Origin: Heligmosomoides polygyrus polygyrus
Taxonomy: Eukaryota; Nematoda; Chromadorea; Rhabditida; Heligmosomidae
DNA: 64,000 nt
Direction: 5' to 3'
Assembly: GCA_947396885.1 (NCBI GenBank)
Contig: OX377206.1
Location: 85,309,960 to 85,373,959, forward strand
Part shown: positions 52,477-63,530 of the stretch, in pieces
How positions within the stretch are numbered: the first letter of the stretch is position 1
Layout: each line of letters begins with the position of its first letter
Position numbers and translations under genes: made by a program
The notes under the pieces: generated by a model
What the model saw: the letters and a program-made list of their open reading frames with translations, nothing else
Told to the model about the DNA's origin: nothing
Database searches by the model: none

Positions 52477-54947
52477 GCTTCGGTGGGCCGGTTAGTTGGC
52501 TATCTTCTTTTCGGCTCTGATGAGCCTCAGCTTGAGGATGAGGGACCGGTTCCCACCCTTTCCGGTCTGACTTCCTACCGCAGGAGCCGCGGTACCAGCC
52601 CTAGTTGGATCCCCGGGCTGGCCTGACGTGGTCGATCTGTTTTAGGCTGCAGCCACAATTCATAGGGTGATCAATATTGACTAATCCCCCTGTTTTAGCC
52701 GGCAGATATTTTATATTTGTGAAGTTTTTTTTAGAGCGGTCGGTCGCAGTGCGTACTAAGTACAGGAGTCTGAGAGTATAAGAGAGTATATGAGTATAAG
52801 CGCCCCTTTTCCAGAGTGACCGGTCGCAGTACGTACAAAGTACATGAGTTGACATAGGCGCTTCTGTTGCAGTAAATCGAACCGGTAGTGCGGTCGGCCG
52901 CGGTACGTACCAAGTGCAAGAGTCTACGTTAGCGCTCATTCGTGAAGTAAGTGTTGAATCAGATCAGTCGTAAATCAGTATGAGATCAGCCTTAAATCCG
53001 TGTGGTTAAGTCCAGTCCTGGCGTTTTAGTTGTTTGCATGCTCTTCGGTGTTTCCTCGTTCGTTTTATGCATGGTTCAGTTCGCTATTCCAGTTTTTGGT
53101 TTATTTGTTCGTTTGCAGTTGGTTTGTTTCATTTCCTGGTTTAATGTTCCATGGGTTGCTCGCTTCATTCTCGGGACGACTGAAGATCCTACTCCTCCTG
53201 GTCGGTCTCACTCAAGCTCGAGGTACGGGTTCACAAGTTTGTTTACCGACTGATTTCGGTGATTTTGGTATCAGAATTGGTCGTCCCTAGGCTTCGCTCT
53301 GCCTCACATTCATCCGACTATAAAACGCCCTGAGGCAGGGTAGCATGTCCATTCGGTCGGGTCGGCCTCACCTGGATGGTGTTCGCCCTTCTCCTCCCGC
53401 TGTTCCATCCTTCCTTCGTCCAACCCCGGGGCTGTTGCCCCTTAGTCACAGTATCTTGCCGGGATCCTGTCGGCACCCGCGGAGGAGACGGAACACTGCA
53501 AACATCCACCTAAGGTCCCGCTGATTGGCTTGCCCAGGGATAGATCACTTCTCTCCTACCTCTGTTTCAAGGGCGCGAGGGCCCCCTGAGAGGTGACGCC
53601 GAACGCGTTGTGCGTCGCCCGTTCCCCGATGCCAAGCGCCGTCGAATATCGATAAGGTAAGTCACTGTGATCATCTTCAGGCCTAGTCAGACCCGTCCGG
53701 TGAACCCCCCTCGTCTATTTAGTCGTTTGTTCAGCTCAGGCCCCTCTGTTGTGTCGTCAGTTTGCGCAGACGGTCGTTGTCCGCAATCACGGACCTGGCG
53801 CGTCTTGCGAAATCCCGCGTCTCGAAGGTTCCCGTTGGTTCCGTCATGCTGTGTCTAGGCCTCTTGAGGCCCATTCTCCTTTCTTCATGTGTCCACGGGT
53901 CCTTCTTGCCTGTTGCCTGTTTCAACTCTGCGATGCGTTGTTCTCGCGCGTTCGCGCGCGCTGCTTGCGTCGTCTGGTCCAACGGCCGTATCGAAGTCAT
54001 CAGATAAGTTTTTCGCTGGCGCGCTAGCCTCGGTCCTGCCTTTTTTTTCGAATCCGTGTGTGTGTGTGTTACGTGTTCGTCCCTCCCTGCAGCATTGCTT
54101 CAAGGGGCTGCTGCCCCTATTGCCGAGACTGTGGGGGGGCTACTCGCAAAGAAAAGGGAAGGGGACCCCGCCAGCTAGCGCATCATGCTCCCTCCGCATC
54201 GCATTTTCATTTTGCAGTGTACTTCCTAGGCGGCACCGACGCTTTGTGGCCATCGGTCTCATGTTGCATCATGGACTCCTTAGCGTCTTTGTGTTCCATT
54301 CTGATTTCCTATAAGGTTGCCTTCGCTCACGGTTACTTCTTCGAAGCTAAGCATATCTCTCAGGAATTCTAGTAACAGCGCCGCGACACCCTTGCTTCTG
54401 ATCGTAATCAATGATCACGTTCGCTAACTCCTGTCGTTAGCGCGTCCTACCTTAGGGTACTCGATGGAACCCGTTGCCGATCGTCACTGCCGACACTCCC
54501 TGCGGTTCGCTCGTTAGTGACACGTTCTCAGATACCATTTTGGGGTGCGTGACTTTGTCAGAATGCTTAGGTGGCTACGATAGCAACTTGCTGCATAGTG
54601 CTGAAAGAGAAGGTAATGCTAATCAATCAGGGTGTACCCCCTTAACGTGATGTGGATAATCTAGGGTGGTCAGGCCTTCTCTATCCTAATTGTGCATCTA
54701 GAGGTTGTTTGGGTCAGGAAGAGGATCACCATGTGCCGTCGAGCCAACTTCCACATTGCAGTATCAGTTTCCTCCTTCAGCATCAACACCTTTTGGCCGG
54801 TTTTCTGCCACGTTAGATGGTCGTATGAGTCACTTTTCTCGATCCTCTAGCGTGATCGCTATCACTGGAAGAATGTTACAGTGTACCACACCGCTACCCT
54901 TCACCACTCTGCATGTTTTCAGGTAATTGATATTCTGACGAACAGCA
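52477..54947 (+). other. long leader of helicase element, with intron
   Basis: 2.5 kb with no long ORF and no gag, protease or RT motif in any frame that I could see. Three diverged copies of CGGTCGCAGTACGTAC-AAGTAC-AGAGT occur at about 52738, 52824 and 52891. A donor AAG/GTAAGTCAC (intron starts 53657) and an acceptor TGTTTTCAG (ends 54922) define a likely 1266-bp intron whose removal brings the ATG close to the first exon. Confidence 0.6.
53657..54922 (+). other. probable leader intron
   Basis: Strong nematode-type borders: GATAAG/GTAAGT and GCATGTTTTCAG/G. The helicase ATG is 25 bp after the acceptor. Much longer than the 50-bp introns of host genes in this window. An internal T-rich tract and TG repeat lie at 54028-54068. 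Confidence 0.55.
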
Positions 54948-57900
54948 ATGTCCTCTAATTCTGATGGTTATCCGAGGAAGAAAGGAAGAACCGGCGCTCG
55001 GTCACTGGCCAATGCCCCTGCTCGGGAGACTGCGAGTAACGACTATCCGGCTATCCAACAGCTCAGCATCGCTGCAGACGTCCCGGATCAGCCCATGGAG
55101 GTGGTGGAGACCTCCGAGTCGTCCTCTGGTTCGAAGCCAGGTTTGCATTCCGATTTTTCTGGGGCTGCTGCTCCTTCAACCTACCTTGCCGGGGCTGATG
55201 CTCCTTCTCTTGAACCTGCTGGGGCTGTTGCTCCTTTCTTACAGTCTGATAAGGCGTCCGAGTCCAAGTTCTCATTCGCCAACGTTGTTGCCCGTCAGCG
55301 TGCTGCCGAAGAAGCAGCAGCAGCAGATTCTGTAGCTGCGATACCGCTTCCGCCGCCGATGGTTTCTCGGAAGCGCCCTGCCGCACAGCTGACTCTCCAG
55401 ACGCATCATCAGCTGCCGGAACGAACCCCTCGGAACCACACCCACCGTCTGATCGACAAACATCCGTGGGCTCAGTACGTCACCCTTCGCAAGGAACCGA
55501 TCCCTACGGATCCCGAGGCAGTTACGAGCCTCCTGCCGACTACGGTCTATCGCCACATCAAAGGCGGAGGTTATCTCTCATCGAGGTTTGGGCACTCTCT
55601 TTTCCCGCGTTCATACCGCGAGACCCCAAGCCCGCAGCACCGTCTACCCATCATGGAGCTTATGCGTCTCGAGCACGCCGTGCACTTTCGCGAGGCTTCC
55701 GCCGCAGTTATTAACAGGCTGCAGCGGCACTCTTATCAGCCGGTGGACAACACCTTGCCTGTTACACCTTCCGGTACGATGCCGTCGGTGACGCTGCCAG
55801 AGGCTAGGCCTCATTTTCCGGTGCTGTACCAGGTCGTCAGCCGTGGTCCCGGCCAAGGTCTCACACTTGAGGCTAAGGATTTCTTTATCATGGGACCGGA
55901 TCGCATGGAGCTCCATCTCATCAAGCTGGACCAGTTTGCAACTAACGTGGTGAGTAATACTCGTGGGTTCGATCGCACCTTGGTATCAGTCAAGGACTTC
56001 GTCTGGGTCTACTCGGTGGAGCCGACGCTCGCTGCTCTACGGGATCACGCCACCGTTCTTCGACAGGCGCGAACCCCGAAGGCTACAGTGCTCGACAACG
56101 CTACAGCATTCTTCTTTAGGGTGAAGGAGTTCGCATTCGTCACTCCATCACAGTCGTCGAGGCGTGTCTACGGTGTCACCTTATCTCTGACTCGGCACCA
56201 CAACTCCACCAAGGCCATTAGGATCGCCTTCGAGAGCGCGCCAGAGGCTGTCCAGGTCTCGCCTACCGTCTGCGATTTCCCTATCGACGACGCCCGAGAA
56301 GACGAGTTTGTGACAGCGCTCGCCCGCCCGAACTCGTCGACAGCAATTCGGTTTTCAGAACGGCCAGCGTCGAAGGCAGCTCGGGAGCAACTTTGTTGGT
56401 TGATCCGTTCGTTCGTCCCCGCACACCCGCAGGAGGGACTTCTCCCGTTGAAAGTTTTCAAGCTCACAGCTGACGAACGCGCATGGCTTGAGGACCGTGC
56501 TGGAGACTTCACCAACTATAGGCGCAATCCAAGCTCAGCCCGTAGCCGCATGGCGCAGATATTTAATGTCGCCTGTTCAGCCTTAGTCGCAATCAACAAT
56601 CTCGGCGACGATCAACGGACGCTTGGCTTGACAGCTGTGGTTCCCAGTATGGACGCCTACCCGCTTCGGCTGGACTTCACCATCACGGACATGTCGTCGG
56701 AGTGTGGGTGGACCACTAATCGCCCTGTATACCTGTGGGTGGTCGGCTCGCACTCGCTTGTCCGGGCTACAATTCAGAGGTCCCAACACCATTATAGCGA
56801 CCGTTCTCTTTCGATTCGGCTCGTTGCTCCTGCATGGGCTCATCGTTCTCTACTTGCAGACTGTCGCACTTATGGAACAACGCAGGGCGGCACGACATCG
56901 GTGTCCATTCGAGTCCGTCTCGGTTCGCTTCCCGCTGGTGCTGATCCCGTCTACGAGATCATTTCGTCGCTCCAGCTGTTCAAGGGTGTCTCGTTCGCGT
57001 CGGGTTCCAGAGCAGCGGATATTCTCGATACCGTTTACGGCGGTCTTCGAGCTCCCAGCGGGCCTGTTGGTCCTATAGCCGATCTTGAACGGATTTCGAT
57101 TGGCGGAAGGATACTGGACTTGCAGCCTGACCAAGTGAACGCGTTGCAGTTCGCCACCGTTGATCAGCCCGTGATCGCTATTCAGACCGCCTTCGGTACA
57201 GGCAAGACGGTCATCGGTGCACTCCTTGCGGCTCGGATCTTTCGTTCGCAGCAGTCGACCGTCGTTGCCACAACTACTACCAACACGGCCGTCGCTCAGT
57301 TCACCGACACACTGTTGCGTCTCGACGATCACCGAGACTTGGACATCGTGCGCTATGTATGCGACTCCGCTCTGTTGGAGGGCTCCCCCACAACTCCGGT
57401 CGACATCCACACCGTGCTCAAGCGCCTCGCAGACGATTATGGCCACCGAATGTCTGAGCAGGCAGTTAAGATCTGCCGACGATACAAACGTGGACGCGAG
57501 TTGCTCGAGACGTACCTCTTCGATCCTGACCGTGCGCTACATCTCACGGAGGAGCAGCGAGAAGAATACAGGATGGCCGAGCGTGAGGTGTCGGACATCA
57601 CGAGCGACGTCATCCGCATCATGTTCGAGGTGCGGCCGCCAGCGGTGGTGTGCCTCACCACGTCAGCCCTACTGAACGCAGTCACGTCCGGTGGCATCTT
57701 CAGCGATTTCCTGGCAGACGTCAAGACGGTGATCGCAGATGAAGCTTCGCAGATTCCGGAGCCAGCTATGGTAGCAATCGCCACCCGACTCCCGCAGGCT
57801 CGCCACATCTACATCGGCGACATTCACCAGCTCGAGCCGCATGTTCGTTGCTCTCGGTCATCGAATCCGGCTCGGTTCGGAGCTCGCGGCGTAATGGAGT

Positions 57901-58544
57901 TGCTCCTAGAGAAGGGAATACCATCGGCGCCACTCACTACAACGTTCAGGTGCCACCCTGATCTGCTTGAGCTGCCGAACCAGCTCTGCTATCACTGGAC
58001 TCTTCGCAGTGGCACCCAATCCGCCGAGCGGCAGATGTTCCTGAACGCAGTGCGCTGTTCGCCTTATAAACTGCCGTTCTACTTCGTCGACGTCGCGGGA
58101 ACATCAACACGTTCCATCACCGGGTCCCACTCCAACATTGCTGAGGCCGAATGCTGTTATGAGATCGTCGCATCCTTACTCCGCAATGGTGTCGATCCTT
58201 CCTCCATAGCAATCGTCGTCTTCTACAGGGAGCAATACCGGATTCTGGAGGACTTCGCCCGCAACACCCATATCGATCTGCACACCGTGGATTCGGTCCA
58301 GGGTCGCGAGAAGGACATTGTTATCGTCCTTTCGACGAGAACGAACTTCGAGCCGTCCCAAGGCGAATTCGTGGACGACCTTAAGCGTCTCAACGTGGCT
58401 CTCACCCGTTGTCGCCACGGACAGTTCGTTCTTGGTCAAGAGCGTTCCCTTGTCCAGTTGACTAACTGGGCCCTGGTCCTGAATTGGGCTCGCCGTACGA
58501 TGTGCTTCACGACTGGTGCGAACTTGCCGGACCTCTTCCGCTGA
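54948..58544 (+). CDS. UPF1-like SF1 helicase in an LTR element
   Basis: 1198 residues, one exon. Residues 1-170 are low-complexity (Ala/Ser/Pro; ADAPS-type repeats), and 170-720 are unrecognised. The helicase core is complete: Walker A AFGTGKT (near 750; first Gly of the usual GPPGTGKT is Thr), Walker B VIADEASQIPEP (near 931), motif III IYIGDIHQLEP (near 957), motif IV region TTFRCHPDLLELPNQL (near 1000), motif V VDSVQGREKDIVIV (near 1114) and motif VI RLNVALTRCRHGQF (near 1147). These are UPF1/SMG-2-type motifs, which unwind RNA or DNA 5' to 3' in relatives. It sits alone between the leader and the 3' LTR; there is no RT or integrase. Codon use is GC-rich compared with the flanking AT-rich array. 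The first-Gly change may weaken ATP binding but GKT, DEAx and both Arg motifs are kept. Confidence 0.9.
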   Translation: MSSNSDGYPRKKGRTGARSLANAPARETASNDYPAIQQLSIAADVPDQPMEVVETSESSSGSKPGLHSDFSGAAAPSTYLAGADAPSLEPAGAVAPFLQSDKASESKFSFANVVARQRAAEEAAAADSVAAIPLPPPMVSRKRPAAQLTLQTHHQLPERTPRNHTHRLIDKHPWAQYVTLRKEPIPTDPEAVTSLLPTTVYRHIKGGGYLSSRFGHSLFPRSYRETPSPQHRLPIMELMRLEHAVHFREASAAVINRLQRHSYQPVDNTLPVTPSGTMPSVTLPEARPHFPVLYQVVSRGPGQGLTLEAKDFFIMGPDRMELHLIKLDQFATNVVSNTRGFDRTLVSVKDFVWVYSVEPTLAALRDHATVLRQARTPKATVLDNATAFFFRVKEFAFVTPSQSSRRVYGVTLSLTRHHNSTKAIRIAFESAPEAVQVSPTVCDFPIDDAREDEFVTALARPNSSTAIRFSERPASKAAREQLCWLIRSFVPAHPQEGLLPLKVFKLTADERAWLEDRAGDFTNYRRNPSSARSRMAQIFNVACSALVAINNLGDDQRTLGLTAVVPSMDAYPLRLDFTITDMSSECGWTTNRPVYLWVVGSHSLVRATIQRSQHHYSDRSLSIRLVAPAWAHRSLLADCRTYGTTQGGTTSVSIRVRLGSLPAGADPVYEIISSLQLFKGVSFASGSRAADILDTVYGGLRAPSGPVGPIADLERISIGGRILDLQPDQVNALQFATVDQPVIAIQTAFGTGKTVIGALLAARIFRSQQSTVVATTTTNTAVAQFTDTLLRLDDHRDLDIVRYVCDSALLEGSPTTPVDIHTVLKRLADDYGHRMSEQAVKICRRYKRGRELLETYLFDPDRALHLTEEQREEYRMAEREVSDITSDVIRIMFEVRPPAVVCLTTSALLNAVTSGGIFSDFLADVKTVIADEASQIPEPAMVAIATRLPQARHIYIGDIHQLEPHVRCSRSSNPARFGARGVMELLLEKGIPSAPLTTTFRCHPDLLELPNQLCYHWTLRSGTQSAERQMFLNAVRCSPYKLPFYFVDVAGTSTRSITGSHSNIAEAECCYEIVASLLRNGVDPSSIAIVVFYREQYRILEDFARNTHIDLHTVDSVQGREKDIVIVLSTRTNFEPSQGEFVDDLKRLNVALTRCRHGQFVLGQERSLVQLTNWALVLNWARRTMCFTTGANLPDLFR

Positions 58545-58710
58545 AGACGTATCTTTTTTGATACTTTGATCCCGTGGTGAGCATCCTTTCCTTCTTCTTT
58601 TTTTTTAGTTTTCTATCCTTTCTTTCAATTATAGCTAAGTCATTACCCTTTTTTCCCTTTTCCTACCTCACCGTTTTCTTTTCGGCTGAAGTCCGAGGAC
58701 GGACTTTTGT
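58545..58710 (+). other. 3' untranslated part before the polypurine tract
   Basis: T-rich (TTCTTCTTTTTTTTAG), shared with 51858-52024 at near identity. No gene. Confidence 0.6.
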
Positions 58711-58723
58711 TAAAGGGGGGAGG
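58711..58723 (+). other. polypurine tract
   Basis: TAAAGGGGGGAGG immediately before the 3' LTR. Confidence 0.7.
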
Positions 58724-59146
58724 TGTAAGGGTTCAGAAAATCCGGAAATGCCAGAACCGTACCCCCCAGTCACTTGACCTAGGGTTGACCCACGATCTGG
58801 CCACAGGCATTGACGGAGACTATTTAAGGCCACCGCCGCCGCCACCAAGGAGTTCGCCTGCTCGACGGTTCCCGCTCGCCTTCGGCCACGCCACCCGCAC
58901 CGTCCTCAACCGCCGCTGGAGACCGACGGACCACGCCATCGACGACGACTACGATGTGCCCCATGGTCTGAGCCGCCACCACGCCGTCGCCGACGTCCGC
59001 CACCTCCATCGCCTACCTCCACGCCTGTCCCGCCGACGTCAACCTCTGGGCCCGAACGCTTCGTGTGTGTGTCGACATGTTCGGATAAACTATGTTATCA
59101 CCGAAGTGTTACGCTGCTCGCGAGGGTGAACCGCCCGAGCTATTAC
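58724..59146 (+). repeat. 3' long terminal repeat
   Basis: 423 bp, TGTAAGGGTTCAG to GAGCTATTAC. TATA-like TATTTAAG at 58821-58828. It differs from the 5' LTR by a 3-bp insertion (GTC after GCCGAC) and little else. ORFs inside are shadows of GC-rich sequence. Confidence 0.8.
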
Positions 59147-59555
59147 TTTACCTCCTGACCGTCTCCCGGGTTGTTCGAATTTGTTCCGGGTTTTGTTTCA
59201 TCTTGGCATACTTTTCTCATAACTCTCCTCCTCTCCTTAATTGGGAATGCTGTTGCTGTGCAGATTTGCGTGGTTTTGAATACTTAATGTGCATCGTGAT
59301 GCAGCGTCTGCGGTGTCGCGCGCGGACAGCCAACGATATAAAATCATGCCCATCCGGAGTCGGTGCCTCTTTGCAACTGTTTTTTCGTCTTTTAAAATGT
59401 GTCGTGAATTGTTTGGAGTTTGCTTCGTTACATGTTTCAGTTCCGTGCCCTAGTATACCATTATTTGCAAGCAAAAGCATGCCTAGAAAGGGAAGGCATT
59501 CTTTCTAGGCATGCAGCGTCAAAATAGAACGCAGTCATTTGGTATGTATTTCCAG

Positions 59556-59818
59556 ATGTGAACTCTTTCTATCAGAGAGCAAAACGGATAGGTGATGTTC
59601 GCACGAAAAGGAAAATTGATGTCATCATGGTGCTTGTTGGTAATAACTCTGGGAAACAAAGGTACGAGTTTACTCGGTAGCCCCTTTACCTTATCTAAAT
59701 GCGTTTTCAAAGCACGAACTGCGGACAAATGTCAACCGAAGAAGGTCAAGATAAAGCTAATGAGCTTAACGTCATGATTATTGGAACTTCTGCGAAGATT
59801 GGGTACCATGTAAAACAG
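59556..59818 (+). pseudogene. Rab6-like exons, unit D set 1
   Basis: Exon 59556-59661 reads NSFYQRAKRIGDVRTKRKID and then VIMVLVGNNSGKQ, the clearest Rab6 match. Here the conserved NKTD of G4 is NNSG, so guanine recognition would be lost. Exon 59713-59818 reads [20 protein letters not shown] and then [12 protein letters not shown], with TSAK intact. Splice borders TTCCAG, GGTACG and CAG/GTGTC are in place. The frame is open across both exons. It could be transcribed, but the acceptor of the second exon (CAAAG) is weak. Confidence 0.65.
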
Positions 59819-60853
59819 GTGTCAAAGCAATTTCTGTCTTAGTCCTCTTTCCGTTTTTCCTTCTTAAGAACTTAGTTATCAACAGCTGTGCGTAGCTTAA
59901 GCATTTATTTCCTGTGTACGTTCATCTGTGTTGGTTATGCTTGCTCCAGTTGTATACGAAGAAAAGTGTTTAATGAAGCTAGATTATAGAAAATACATGC
60001 TAGACGTTAGCATAGGTTTCGGATGTGGTGAAATCAAGGAGTACAAATAGAACAGACTCAAGAAGTAATAGTTGCTGTTTTAAGGAATTTGAGGAATTTT
60101 TAAGGAAGAATTCAGTACAACATGCAAAAGTGTTTCAGTCCTCAGGTGATTTTTCTTCTTCACTGCGAGCTTGGGTATGTCACGAGAAGTGCTTTTAGGA
60201 GAGTGATACATAATCTTAAAAATTGGAAAACAAACACAGAAACAATCACGAAAAAAGAGCACATGGGCGAATGCATACAAACAGTGAGACAATACTTACA
60301 GACAGAATCATATTATTCAATCAATTTCAGATCTGAGCAACAAACTTTCAACTCGTTTTCTGAATTGTCTCGGTGTTATGGGAAACAGAAGGTGCTTAGA
60401 GAATTTCAGGTATAAACTACCTGCCCTACAAGTGAAAGACATTGCTCGTAAATTGGTTCTTGGCCGAGGTAGCAGATTGGGTAGGTATAGCATAGGTTAG
60501 GCATAGCAGCAATTATCTGTCCAAAAGTGAGTAGTCCCCCAAACTAGAATTCCGCTCAGGAATTGATTTGTTATAAGCTGTGCTCTTCAGCATAACTGTC
60601 ATTTCGGAAATGCAGATATTGCTCTTGGAAAGCATGAGTTTCACCACCATCGCGTAGAATCGCTGACTCTTGCAACTTCTTTTATAAGTGACTTCTTACT
60701 CCATGGAAAATTGAGGCGTACGTTTCGTTTTGTTAAATACTTGACGTTTGTGCTCTGTTCAAAGAGCTAAAAAGTTCTTAGAAAGAATAACTAGGTGGGC
60801 AATCTAGTGTTATGCCGCATGAGTATGAAACGTGGCAATTCGAGATGTATTTT

Positions 60854-61127
60854 CGAATGCAAAATCTTTTCATCGAATAACAAAGTGAGTACATGGCGTA
60901 TGTACGGGAAAGGGTACTACTGTGATCATTTTTCTTGTTGGGAACAACGTCGATCAAACCGAAGAGGGAAGGAGAATGCCGAGTAGAACCTTTGCTTTTT
61001 TCCAAACGCACATTGCTTTGTATTAATTTCCAGACAAATGTCAAGCGAAGAAGTTCAACGAAAGGCTAATAAACTTGACCTCGTGTTTACTGAAACATCA
61101 GCGGAGGGCTGCAACAGTGTGAAACAG
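60854..61127 (+). pseudogene. Rab6-like exons, unit D set 2
   Basis: AKSFHRITK is followed by TGA in place of the Trp codon, then VIIFLVGNNVDQTEE (G4 as NNVD). The second exon, from 61034, reads RQMSSEEVQRKANKLDLVFT and then ETSAEGCNSVKQ, ending at a GTGTGT donor. The same stop codon occurs in units A, B and D, so it predates the tandem duplication. The first exon's acceptor is destroyed (TTTTCGA). Confidence 0.6.
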
Positions 61128-62173
61128 GTGTGTTAACTTCTTATACCTTGCTTTTTCATTCTCGTTTTATATTCGGAATGCAGTAAATAGTATGTAGCTG
61201 AAAACTAACCGCAGTTCTGCTCCAGTGTCTTTCAGCTGTGTAAGTTATGGTGGTTTCAAGAGGAAAATTTCAGCCAAAACTGGATACCGATTAAAATAAG
61301 AGCTCGAAATTGAAATTGCACCATTCAGAAAGATTACTAATTTGCCTTGAATGTTCAAGGATTAATTAAATAAAACCTGTAAATCGATTTCCTATCTTCA
61401 AATGGTTTTCTCCTTAACTGCGAATTTATCCATGTTCCGTCAGATGTGGGGAATTGCAATGTACAGTCTAAAAAACGTCCTACAAAAATGATCCATCTGA
61501 AGGATAGGTATTGTTCTGAATGATATTGAAGTGCTGAGGGTCAGGAACAACTGAGTGCCATCTTCAGCATGCCTGCTACCTTCGACAATTCAACTATTGC
61601 TCTGGGAAATCATGAATTTCGCCGTCATTTAGTAGGAGTACTGCCACGAGTAATCTGTTTTCTATGAATGGCTTCCATTTTGAGAAAGAATTAGGGGTAC
61701 CATTTCGTTTTTAATATTTGTCTACGCTATGTTACAAAGAGCTGTGGAATGTTTTATGTTCATCAGTGTCACTCATATTCGCAGTTTCGTGATGAGAGGA
61801 CGAGTCGCCGTTTGTAAGGCTCAGGCATCGAAATACAATAGTAATTCTATACGGAAGAATTCTAGAGAATCATCAGTTTATGACTTTTGTCCCTTGCGAT
61901 ATCTTAAGATGTCGTGCTATAATTGCTGCTCAGTTTATGACTTCTTCGTTTTGTTATCTTTGTAATACCTCGACAGACTGTGTGTGTGTTTTGCGAAAAG
62001 TTATTGTATTTGGTTAAGTCATCCTTCGGAAATAATAGATGACATGTGGAGGTAGTGGCGGTGAGCTTGGGGATACAGCACTTACTAAAGCTAATTACGC
62101 AGCGGTACTGCACGGACTGAAGAGGTGTCTCCTGACAGCCTAAGTGACATGGCGTGGTCCGTATCTGTTTCAG

Positions 62174-62227
62174 TTGTTGCGACCCATCGCTGGACCACTT
62201 CCAGGAAACGCGAACTCATATGCAACT
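62174..62227 (+). pseudogene. Rab6-like LRPIAG exon, unit D
   Basis: 18 codons, LLRPIAGPLPGNANSYAT, between TTTCAG and GTGAGT. The closest of the four to the Rab6 LFRRIAGALPG segment. Confidence 0.6.
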
Positions 62228-62649
62228 GTGAGTGATTATTGGTTGTTGTCGTGAAAATTTGGGAACGTGGAATAATAAGAAATTCCTAGATTCCTTTGTC
62301 ATCTATTTCACCTAATTCATACACTCATGCTTCAAACGGGAGCAGTATTTCGGCGCTAGGTGGCTCTGGTGGGTTAGGGTATGTTTAGAGCACCATTACT
62401 GTACGATACTACGCATGATAAGCTCCAGTATCGATTAGTCTCGTTACCAAATCAATGTGGGGCTTATTATTACATTTTGTCGAGCTGCAATAGAGCCCTA
62501 ATCATCCCCTTGGGGGAGGAGTCACCACATGACTGCTCAATGCCATCTATGCGCTCTGAGTGACGATTGTACTTTACGTAGAGCGCATTAAAATCGTGAT
62601 AACGATGAAATAGACGAAATAGGGCTCAGCTGCAGCAGCAGCAACGTTT

Positions 62650-62776
62650 CTCCTCAGCGTAAGCGGAAGAGATGACAGAACTAGTGAAGGGAAGGAACTC
62701 CTGGGTCTGACTGATCTATCTTACTCGTTTTAAGATACCTTGCCGGAGTGCAGCGGGCACCAGCCCGCTCAGAACC
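62650..62776. mobile_element. MITE M, right part (unit D)
   Basis: Ends GCGGGCACCAGCCCGCTCAG. The left end was replaced by unrelated sequence. Confidence 0.5.
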
Positions 62777-63392
62777 GTTTCTTACATGGTAGGTCACAGT
62801 GGGAGTCAATTAATTGAAGAGGTGAAAAAGTTGCAACTACATGGTAAGTTGCCGGCTAAAATAGGTGCAACTTGTAATACTTCGACACATCACGTTTTGT
62901 CTCAATCCTTCGAGGGCGTCTGTGCCCAAGCGGGGATTCTGCCTTTTTGCTGTTTTTTTCTGATGTTCATTTAGTTTTATACGAGGTAGACGCTATTGTT
63001 TGCGTGAGGTTCTTCACTCCCTAACGCACCACAAGCAGCGTAGCGCCGATGTTCATCGCCTTTTCTGTGCTAACCTATACATCATCCTTAATCCTCCACG
63101 TAGGAATGTCCCAAGTACTTTCCTACGTGTTACGTTTTTTTCCTATACGTTCATTTTCTGTAGTGATTTGTTTTGCATGCTTTTGTGCGAGCTCTACTCA
63201 TCGAGCCGCTTAGGCTAAAGTTTGGATTTGAAAATCTCTGTGACAACCCTTTCATTGAATTGAAGAATGGTTCATTCAGAGCGAAGCAGTGAGGGATACC
63301 AGAGTAGTGGTCTTATTACATGACATGTTATTTTGTGTTGTAGGCATTGTTGCTGGTACTGTGTGTGAGACAAACTCCGGTTGTTTTCAGGA

Positions 63393-63530
63393 GAATCATC
63401 TGCTCGAAACAACGAAGAAGTCGTTGTGATCGAAAATTGTGAATATGGATATAATCAAGCATCGACAGATCATTGCAGAGGGCTGCACATTGCTGTCCCG
63501 ATTCGTCTCAGGAGTCGATTCGATATCGAC
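63393..63530 (+). pseudogene. conserved exon-like stretch, unit D
   Basis: SSARNNEEVVVIENCEYGYN then ASTDHCRG. See 8619-8791. Confidence 0.3.

Noticed and set aside
52518..52548. CTGATGAG with a small stem, resembling a hammerhead ribozyme core, in the helicase element leader
   Set aside because: The required GAAA core and the other stems are not present next to it.
57953..59147. Reading the 1.19 kb direct repeats as LTRs in full
   Set aside because: The first 770 bp are internal helicase sequence; the polypurine tract and TG start place the LTR border at 58724 (52038 in the upstream copy).
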